Source of the DNA: CAYUUP01 sp964447925
Lineage (GTDB): Bacteria > Bacillota > Clostridia > Oscillospirales > Oscillospiraceae
NCBI GenBank assembly: GCA_964447925.1
Contig: CAYUUP010000085.1
Location: 1 to 6,607 of the forward strand
Direction of reading: 5' to 3'
DNA length: 6,607 nucleotides
Positions 1 through 4,749 of this stretch are shown here, piece by piece. Numbering within the stretch: the stretch's first letter is position 1; every line of letters starts with the position of its first letter. Below the pieces are notes generated by a model, which did not search any database, was not told where the DNA came from, and worked only from the letters and a program-made list of their open reading frames with translations. A program made the position numbers and the translations under genes.

Positions 1-2
1 TG

Positions 3-449
3 GCGGAGGAGTACCCCGATGTGGAATACGAGGATATGCTGGTGGACAACTGCGCCATGCAGCTGGTGCGTGACCCCAGCCAGTTTGACGTGGTGGTAAC
101 AGAGAATATGTTCGGCGATATCCTCTCCGACGAGGCCTCCATGATTACCGGCTCCATTGGCCTGTTGCCCTCCGCCTCCATCGGTGACACCGCCCCCGGT
201 CTATATGAGCCAATCCACGGCTCCGCCCCGGACATTGCAGGACAGGACAGGGCCAATCCCATCGCCACCATTCTCTCTGTGGCCATGATGTTCCGGTATT
301 CCTTCCAGCTTCCCGATGAAGCCGCCGCCATTGAACGTGCAGTGGATGCAGTTCTGGCCCAGGGTTGGCACACCGCCGACACCGCCGGAGTTGGGGACCC
401 CATCGGCTGCCGCAAAATGGGTGAGCTGATCTGCGGGGAAATGAAATAA
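3..449 (+). CDS. leuB: 3-isopropylmalate dehydrogenase, C-terminal part (5' end outside window)
   Basis: LeuB oxidatively decarboxylates 3-isopropylmalate to 2-oxoisocaproate in cytoplasmic leucine synthesis. The frame is open from the window edge, so this is the last 148 residues of a protein usually about 350 long; the true start lies upstream. Seen directly are the substrate-side motif DNCAMQL, the metal-binding stretch [15 protein letters not shown] with its paired Asp residues, [15 protein letters not shown] and ANPIATILS. The Asp-Ile pair in GSAPDIAG is the signature of NAD rather than NADP use in this family, which favours LeuB over isocitrate dehydrogenase. Tartrate dehydrogenase-like paralogues are less likely given the GSAPDIAG and ANPIATILS match. 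The stop is TAA at 447-449. It is probably the end of a leucine operon, but the other leu genes are not visible. I see no convincing terminator in the 153 bases before spoVAD, so read-through is possible. Confidence 0.95.
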   Translation, partial: AEEYPDVEYEDMLVDNCAMQLVRDPSQFDVVVTENMFGDILSDEASMITGSIGLLPSASIGDTAPGLYEPIHGSAPDIAGQDRANPIATILSVAMMFRYSFQLPDEAAAIERAVDAVLAQGWHTADTAGVGDPIGCRKMGELICGEMK

Positions 450-553
450 TTGGTATCCGGATCCGTGAGTCCAGACAATACAGCCGTGAAGGGAAATCGC
501 AACAAAACCAGACTCTTTCCCGTGTCCCCAGGTAAACCAAAAATTACCCTTGC

Positions 554-583
554 TGCATAAAACGTTCCCCCCGCGCAATACTA
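554..583 (+). promoter_or_regulatory. candidate forespore (sigma-G/sigma-F type) promoter for spoVAD
   Basis: A TGCATA -35-like element at 554-559 and an AATACTA -10-like element at 577-583 are separated by 17 bases. The sigma-G consensus is roughly TGNATA, 17-18 bases, CATNNTA, so only the first -10 base departs from it. The overlapping sigma-F pattern also fits partly, but its spacing is shorter than usual. Transcription would start near 590, just before the spoVAD ribosome binding site at 591-600, giving a very short leader. The position and the forespore role of spoVA genes support the call. This is pattern matching only. Confidence 0.5.
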
Positions 584-602
584 CCAAAAAAGGAAGGGAG
601 CG

Positions 603-1637
603 ATGCCCATGGAATGCAGCAAAAAAATCGGCCAGCGCACCTTTCAGCTGGCAAATCCCCCCTCCATCGCGGGGCAGGGCTGTGTGGTAGGCAAAAAGGA
701 GGGCGAAGGGCCGCTGGCAAGTTCCTTCGACTGCATCTGTCCGGACACCACTCTGGGGGAGATGTCTTGGGAAAAAGCGGAGTCCGCCATGCAAAAGCTG
801 GCCCTTCAAACCGCCCTGGACAAGGCAAAGCAGCCCCCCTCGGCGCTGGATTTCCTTTTTGCTGGTGATCTGCTGAATCAGTGCATCAGTTCGGGCTATG
901 CTGCCCGTGATCACGGCATTCCTTTCTTTGGGCTGTATGGCGCCTGCTCCACCATGGCGGAGTCCCTGGCCCTGTGCGCCCTGCTGCTGGACGGTGGCTT
1001 TGGCGAATGGGGGGCGGCGCTGACCTCCTCCCACTTCTGCTCTGCAGAGCGGCAGTACCGCACACCGTTGGAATATGGCGGTGTGCGCACCCCCACCGCC
1101 CAGTGGACGGCTACAGCTGCAGGAGCTTTGGTGCTGGCCCGCACGGGAGACGGCCCTTACGTCACCCATGTGACGGTAGGCAAAGTGACTGATCTGGGCA
1201 TCTCCGATGCCAACAATATGGGGGCAGCCATGGCTCCCGCCGCCATTGGGACTATCACCGCCCACCTTGAGGACACCGGTCGTTCCTCCGCTTATTATGA
1301 TCTGATTGTCACCGGCGATCTGGGCAAGCTGGGCAAGGAAATCGTGCTGGAACTGATGGCCCGGGATGGCTATGACCTCTCTGGCAACTACGATGACTGC
1401 GGTGTCCTGCTCTACGAGCTGGATGAGCAGGACGTCCACTGCGGCGGCTCTGGCTGCGGCTGCTCCGCCGCTGTCTTGACAGGCTATCTGCTGAACGGAA
1501 TGCGGGCAGGTCAGTGGAAGCACATCCTGTTCTGTGGCACCGGCGCTCTGCACTCGCCAGTTTCTCTGGGACAGGGAGAGTCTATCCCTGGCATCTGCCA
1601 TGCGGTCGCTATTTCCACAGAGCGGGAGGCTGTATGA
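603..1637 (+). CDS. spoVAD: stage V sporulation protein AD (dipicolinic acid-binding SpoVA component)
   Basis: SpoVAD is the thiolase-fold component of the SpoVA machinery. It binds dipicolinic acid (DPA) on the forespore inner membrane, and the complex loads DPA into the spore and releases it at germination. The 344-residue product matches the family in length and carries recognisable blocks: TFQLANPPSIAGQGCVVG near the N-terminus, FLFAGDLLNQC (residues 84-94), GLYGACSTMAESLAL (110-124, with Cys115 at the thiolase-like nucleophile position), TSSHFCSAERQYRTPLEYG (141-159), TPTAQWTATAAGA, DANNMGAAMAPAA, TGDLGKLGKEI (237-247) and the C-terminal GTGALHSP. The start ATG at 603 follows AGGAAGGGAG at 591-600; the in-frame ATG at 609 is also possible and loses only two residues. 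The TGA stop at 1635-1637 lies one base before the next gene, so the two are almost certainly co-transcribed. No spoVAC precedes it; leuB lies directly upstream. Identity is secure; the start is less so. Confidence 0.95.
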   Translation: MPMECSKKIGQRTFQLANPPSIAGQGCVVGKKEGEGPLASSFDCICPDTTLGEMSWEKAESAMQKLALQTALDKAKQPPSALDFLFAGDLLNQCISSGYAARDHGIPFFGLYGACSTMAESLALCALLLDGGFGEWGAALTSSHFCSAERQYRTPLEYGGVRTPTAQWTATAAGALVLARTGDGPYVTHVTVGKVTDLGISDANNMGAAMAPAAIGTITAHLEDTGRSSAYYDLIVTGDLGKLGKEIVLELMARDGYDLSGNYDDCGVLLYELDEQDVHCGGSGCGCSAAVLTGYLLNGMRAGQWKHILFCGTGALHSPVSLGQGESIPGICHAVAISTEREAV

Positions 1638-1638
1638 A

Positions 1639-2010
1639 ATGGGTGATATGATCCTCGGATATCTGAAGGCCTTTCTAGTGGGGGGCGTCCTCTGTGCCAT
1701 CGGCCAGCTTCTGATTGACAGGACTCCCCTGACCCCCGCCCGCATCCTGACCTGCTATGTAGTGGCAGGGGTGGTGCTGGGGGCGCTGGGCCTGTATCAG
1801 CCCCTGATGGACTGGGCCGGTGCCGGGGCTTCCGTTCCCCTCACCGGCTTTGGATCCAACCTGGCAAAGGGCGTCCGAGAGGCTGTGACCGAAAAGGGGC
1901 TCCTGGGAGCCTTTACCGGCGGGGCCACTGCCGCTGCAGGGGGTATTACCGCCGCTGTCTTTTTTGGCTGGCTCACCGCAGTCATCTTCAAGCCGAAGGA
2001 TAAGAGCTAA
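1639..2010 (+). CDS. spoVAE: stage V sporulation protein AE (SpoVAEb-type membrane protein)
   Basis: This small integral membrane protein (123 residues) belongs to the SpoVAC/SpoVAE family and is probably part of the DPA channel in the forespore inner membrane. Family features seen are a first hydrophobic segment at about residues 4-25 containing FLVGGVLCAIGQLL, the loop DRTPLTPARIL, a second segment at about 35-57, the motif GAGASVPLTGFGSNLAKG (61-78), and a Gly/Ala-rich C-terminal segment (about 88-117) ending in VIFKPKD. The GQLL, TPLTPA and GAGA-VPLTGFG blocks suit SpoVAEb better than SpoVAC, although the two are homologous. I chose ATG 1639 because GGGAGG at 1624-1629 is nine bases upstream; ATG 1648 is the alternative. 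The frame is open further upstream inside spoVAD, but that part is a shadow. An ATG at 1634 overlaps the spoVAD stop but is in the wrong frame. It is likely translationally coupled to spoVAD and under the same forespore promoter. Confidence 0.9.
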   Translation: MGDMILGYLKAFLVGGVLCAIGQLLIDRTPLTPARILTCYVVAGVVLGALGLYQPLMDWAGAGASVPLTGFGSNLAKGVREAVTEKGLLGAFTGGATAAAGGITAAVFFGWLTAVIFKPKDKS

Positions 2011-2093
2011 ATTTTCTCCTCCCCCGGTCTATCTGGGGACAACCCCGCATATGATGCTCCGTAGCCTGACATAGGAAAAGGAGCGGAGAACAT

Positions 2094-2708
2094 ATGCGTA
2101 CAGACTGGAATGAGAACCGGGCGCTGCTCATCGGAGAGGCCATCGCCCAGCCGGATTTTTCCCATGAAAACCACGGGGAGGACTACTTTCGCTTTCCCCT
2201 GGAAATCAGCCGTCTTTCTGGCTCCCGGGATGTGGTGAATGTCATCGCCAGTCGCGCCCTGCTGGAGGACTGCCCGGTGATGGCGGGAGTTCGGATCCGG
2301 CTTGCCGGGGAGGTGCGATCCTTCAATAACAAGAATGCCGTGGGCAGCAGGCTGGTCATCACCGCCTACGCCCGCTCCCTGATTCCCACAGATGAGCCAG
2401 ACGCCAACCAGCTGACACTGGCGGGGGTACTGTGTAAGACACCTATCTACCGCCGCACGCCCCTGGGCCGGGAGATCTGCGACCTGATGCTGGCGGTGAA
2501 CCGGCGCTATGGCCGGGCTGATTACCTTCCCTGCATCGCCTGGGGGGTTCTGGCCCGCACCTGCGCCCGAATGTCAGTGGGAGAGGGGCTGCGGCTGGAG
2601 GGGCGATTACAGAGCCGGGAATATACCAAAGTCACTAACGGCGTCGGCGTCCGCCGCATTGCCTACGAGATTTCCATTATGTCCATGAGTCCGGCTCTGG
2701 GCGTGTAA
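2094..2708 (+). CDS. SSB-like protein with two tandem OB folds
   Basis: The 204-residue product contains two single-stranded-DNA-binding-protein-type OB folds. Domain 1 spans about residues 8-95 (NRALLIGEAIAQPDFSHE, later VRIRLAGEVRSF); domain 2 spans about 104-198. Domain 2 is the more canonical: LTLAGVLCKTPIYRRTPLGRE, then LMLAVNRRYGRADYLPCIAWG and LRLEGRLQSREY, matching the SSB pattern of strand, AVNR, aromatic/basic loop, AWG and EGRLQ-R-Y. Ordinary bacterial SSB has one OB fold plus a disordered tail ending in an acidic tip such as DDDIPF. Here there is no tail and the protein ends SMSPALGV, so it may not recruit SSB-tail partners. Binding of single-stranded DNA is therefore inferred. 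Similar two-domain SSB-annotated proteins occur in Clostridia and are probably not the replicative SSB. The start ATG follows AAAAGGAG at 2076-2083. The 83-base gap after spoVAE shows no clear promoter or terminator. Confidence 0.8.
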   Translation: MRTDWNENRALLIGEAIAQPDFSHENHGEDYFRFPLEISRLSGSRDVVNVIASRALLEDCPVMAGVRIRLAGEVRSFNNKNAVGSRLVITAYARSLIPTDEPDANQLTLAGVLCKTPIYRRTPLGREICDLMLAVNRRYGRADYLPCIAWGVLARTCARMSVGEGLRLEGRLQSREYTKVTNGVGVRRIAYEISIMSMSPALGV

Positions 2709-2731
2709 GCCGTCTTTGTCTGTTTTCACCA

Positions 2732-2760
2732 TTGACAATTCACCCTTTCCATTATATAAT
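2732..2760 (+). promoter_or_regulatory. sigma-A promoter of the aspS-gatCAB operon
   Basis: TTGACA at 2732-2737 and TATAAT at 2755-2760 are separated by exactly 17 bases, a perfect match to the housekeeping consensus. Transcription should begin around 2766-2768, directly at the base of T-box stem I (2769). This gives strong constitutive initiation, with control left to the attenuator downstream. Confidence 0.93.
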
Positions 2761-2765
2761 GCTTG

Positions 2766-3030
2766 AAACGGCAGTGAAGGAGACCGCCGTGTCCCAAAGC
2801 GGCAGAGAAACCGGGTCGTTGGCTGAAAGCCTGGTCAGCAGATGGGACACAATGGCGCAACACTCCGGAGCCGGCAGGTCGAGCCGCCGCTGGACGGTTG
2901 GGGTAGGTCTGCCCGATTCCCCCACGTTAAGGGGGCTTGAGAGGTACTCCAGAGTTTGGAGTGCAACACGGGTGGTACCGCGGAATGCTGTTGATTTCGT
3001 CCCGGACTGTTTTGCAGTCCGGGACTTTTT
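2766..3030 (+). promoter_or_regulatory. T-box riboswitch leader, Asn (AAC) specifier, controlling aspS-gatCAB
   Basis: This leader binds tRNA and attenuates transcription; uncharged cognate tRNA stabilises an antiterminator. Stem I: base helix 2769-2772 with 2870-2873, a kink-turn-like internal loop (AGTGAA at 2773-2778 opposite GGA at 2867-2869), GGAG 2779-2782 with CTCC 2863-2866, then the specifier loop. Above it is an 8-bp perfect helix, GTGTCCCA 2789-2796 with TGGGACAC 2843-2850, followed by the AGAGA bulge (2804-2808) and the apical GGCTGAAAGCC. The specifier AAC (2859-2861) is followed by the usual purine, A2862. A stem II-like pairing joins GGCAG 2873-2877 with CTGCC 2909-2913. A CCCCC/GGGGG hairpin (2919-2935) looks like stem III. 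The T-box proper, ACGGGTGGTACCGCGG, is at 2968-2983. The antiterminator would pair 2969-2972 with 3001-3004 and 2980-2982 with 2998-3000, leaving TGGTACC as the bulge that contacts the tRNA 3' end. This competes with the terminator's 5' arm. The Asn codon fits a downstream operon that makes Asn-tRNA-Asn. Confidence 0.95.
2999..3030 (+). terminator. Rho-independent terminator (T-box attenuator)
   Basis: A perfect 11-bp stem, GTCCCGGACTG (2999-3009) with CAGTCCGGGAC (3015-3025), closes a TTTTG loop and is followed by five T residues (3026-3030). Its 5' arm overlaps the antiterminator's 3' strand (2998-3004), the expected mutually exclusive arrangement. It lies about 47 bases before aspS. Confidence 0.95.
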
Positions 3031-3076
3031 CTGCTGCGACTGCGCCCGATCATGTGATTGAAAGGATGTGGTTTAT

Positions 3077-4399
3077 ATGCAGACCATCACTGGCACCCTT
3101 CCCCAACAGGGATTGACCTGTGCCCAGGTGCGGAGCGGATCATTTTCAGGCCAGACAGTCACCGTCCGGGGGGCTGTACACGCTCTGCGGCCCATGGGCG
3201 GGATGACCTTCCTAACCCTGCGCCAGCGGGACGGTATTATTCAGTGTATCTGTCCCCCCGAGATGGATCTCTCCCGGATTCGGGAAGAGTGTACCCTCTC
3301 TGTCACCGGGATCCTGCAAAAGGATGATCGCGCTCCCCTGGGGGCAGAAGTTCATGTTGCCAGCCTGGAACTTCTATCTTCCCCTGCTCAGAGACTGCCT
3401 GTACCCGTGAGCAAGTGGAAGCTGAGGCTGAATCTGGACACTGAGCTTGCCCTGCGGCCAATCGTCCTGCGAAATCTCCGGAAGCGCTCTGTCTTTAAAA
3501 TTCAGGAGGGCATCTGCCGGGCCTTCCGGGAGAGTCTGACGGAACAGTGTTTTACGGAGATCCATACCCCCAAGATTGTCCACGCCGGGGCCGAGGGCGG
3601 ATCCAATATCTTCCGGCTGGACTATTTTGGCAAAAAGGCCTTTCTGGGTCAATCCCCCCAGTTTTATAAGCAAATGATGGTAGGCGTCTTTGAACGGGTC
3701 TTTGAGGTGGCGCCAGTTTTCCGGGCAGAGAAGCACTCTACCCCCCGGCACCTGAATGAATACACCTCCATGGACTTAGAGATGGGCTATATCGACTCCT
3801 TCTATGACATTATGGAAGTGGAAACCCGCTTCCTCCAGCGGGCTATGGATCTCCTGGATTCGGAATACGCCGATGATCTCCGCCGGCTGGACGTCACCCT
3901 GCCCGATGTCTCCGCTATCCCCTGTGTCCGCTTTGATGAGGCCAAACGGCTGGCAGCGGATAAATATGGCCGCCCCATCCGGGATCCCTACGATTTAGAG
4001 CCGGAGGAGGAGCAAAATATCGGCCGGTATTTCCGGGAGGAATATAATAGCGACTTCGTCTTTGTCACCCACTATCCCTCCAAAAAGCGGCCCTTCTATG
4101 CCATGGATGATCCGGAAAACCCCAAGTTCACCCTCTCTTTTGATCTGCTTTTCCGGGGGATGGAGGTCACCACCGGCGGCCAGCGCATCCACGACTATCA
4201 CCAGCAGGTGCAAAAGCTACTGGAGCGGGGGATGGATCCCGCAGAATTTCAAAGCTATCTGATGATCCACAGGCACGGCATGCCTCCCCATGGCGGGCTG
4301 GGCATTGGCTTGGAACGGATGACCATGAAACTCTGTGGGCTGGACAACGTGCGATATGCCTGCCTGTTCCCCCGAGATCTGTCCCGGTTGGAACCGTAA
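3077..4399 (+). CDS. aspS: aspartyl-tRNA synthetase, archaeal type, probably non-discriminating (Asp/Asn)
   Basis: This class II synthetase attaches aspartate to tRNA-Asp and, if non-discriminating, also to tRNA-Asn, supplying Asp-tRNA-Asn to GatCAB. The 440-residue length and lack of the large GAD insertion place it with the archaeal/eukaryotic-type AspRS rather than the roughly 590-residue bacterial type. An N-terminal anticodon-binding OB fold covers about residues 20-100 (GGMTFLTLRQRDGIIQ at 41-56). The catalytic core contains IHTPKIV (162-168), AEGGSNIF, FLGQSPQFYKQMM (189-201), motif 2 VFRAEKHSTPRHLNEYTSMD (214-233) and motif 3 GLGIGLER (407-414), ending LFPRDLSRLEP. From a remembered alignment with the Thermococcus enzyme, His35 and Pro87 replace the Trp26 and Lys85 of discriminating enzymes; this His/Pro pair is the reported mark of non-discrimination. 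ATG 3077 is preferred, with AAAGGA at 3061-3066 ten bases upstream. The in-frame GTG 3068 is too close to that site. It is the first gene of the T-box operon. Confidence 0.95.
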   Translation: MQTITGTLPQQGLTCAQVRSGSFSGQTVTVRGAVHALRPMGGMTFLTLRQRDGIIQCICPPEMDLSRIREECTLSVTGILQKDDRAPLGAEVHVASLELLSSPAQRLPVPVSKWKLRLNLDTELALRPIVLRNLRKRSVFKIQEGICRAFRESLTEQCFTEIHTPKIVHAGAEGGSNIFRLDYFGKKAFLGQSPQFYKQMMVGVFERVFEVAPVFRAEKHSTPRHLNEYTSMDLEMGYIDSFYDIMEVETRFLQRAMDLLDSEYADDLRRLDVTLPDVSAIPCVRFDEAKRLAADKYGRPIRDPYDLEPEEEQNIGRYFREEYNSDFVFVTHYPSKKRPFYAMDDPENPKFTLSFDLLFRGMEVTTGGQRIHDYHQQVQKLLERGMDPAEFQSYLMIHRHGMPPHGGLGIGLERMTMKLCGLDNVRYACLFPRDLSRLEP

Positions 4400-4448
4400 T
4401 GCCCCTTCCGCTCTCACAGGTCATGCAGAGGAAGAAAGGATTTTTCAT

Positions 4449-4736
4449 ATGAACATCACCCCAGAAATGGTCGATTATATCTCTGAGCTGTCCCGGCTCA
4501 AGCTGCCAGATAAGGAAAAGCAGAAAATGCGGAGGGAATTGGAACAGATCATCGCCTATATGGACGTTCTGAACCGGCTGGACACCTCTGGCGTAGAACC
4601 CATGAGCCATGTTTTCCCAGTGAGGAATGTCTTTCGGGCAGACGAGGTTACCCCCTCCTATCCCCGGGCCGAGCTGTTGAAAAATGCCCCCGTCCCGGAT
4701 GATGAGGCCTTCCTCGTACCCAAAGCTGTGGAATAA
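4449..4736 (+). CDS. gatC: Asp-tRNA(Asn)/Glu-tRNA(Gln) amidotransferase subunit C
   Basis: GatC is the small belt-like subunit that wraps GatA and GatB and stabilises the amidotransferase. The 95 residues match the normal family length. Family pattern seen: an N-terminal helical part, ITPEMVDYISELSRLKLPDKE, then a long charged helix, LEQIIAYMDVLNRLDTSGVEP (DTSGVEP is the hallmark), SHVFPVRNVFRADEV, and the C-terminal LKNAPVPDDEAFLVPKAVE. ATG 4449 is chosen because AAAGGA (4435-4440) is eight bases upstream and the protein then begins exactly where GatC proteins do. The frame is open back into aspS, but that extension has no family similarity. It lies 49 bases after aspS and 13 bases before gatA, so it belongs to the same transcript. 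Confidence 0.95.
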   Translation: MNITPEMVDYISELSRLKLPDKEKQKMRRELEQIIAYMDVLNRLDTSGVEPMSHVFPVRNVFRADEVTPSYPRAELLKNAPVPDDEAFLVPKAVE

Positions 4737-4749
4737 AGGAGGGAGAGAG

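Noticed and set aside
531..548. GGTAA/TTACC inverted repeat between leuB and spoVAD as a terminator or operator
   Set aside because: It has five weak pairs with an eight-base loop and no T tract, which is within chance expectation.
531..562. GGTAAA at 531-536 with GCATAAAA near 555 as an alternative sigma-G promoter
   Set aside because: Each box has a mismatch at an important position, and the pair at 554-559/577-583 fits better, though it gives a shorter leader.
201..1745. Long open frame on the minus strand (514 codons) covering the end of leuB and all of spoVAD
   Set aside because: It lies opposite two clearly recognised genes and shows no recognisable domain. GC-rich codon bias readily leaves the antisense frame open. 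Its composition is low-complexity Gly/His/Gln/Arg, typical of a shadow frame.
2022..2038. CCCC/GGGG hairpin after spoVAE as a possible terminator
   Set aside because: The stem is only four pairs with a nine-base loop, and no T tract follows.
2050..2055. TATGAT as a -10 box for the SSB-like gene
   Set aside because: No acceptable -35 sequence lies 16-18 bases upstream, so the match alone is not enough.
2732..3061. Plus-strand open frame of 109 codons inside the T-box leader
   Set aside because: It starts within the -35 box of the sigma-A promoter and runs through the stem I and terminator sequences. All of it is explained by the riboswitch.
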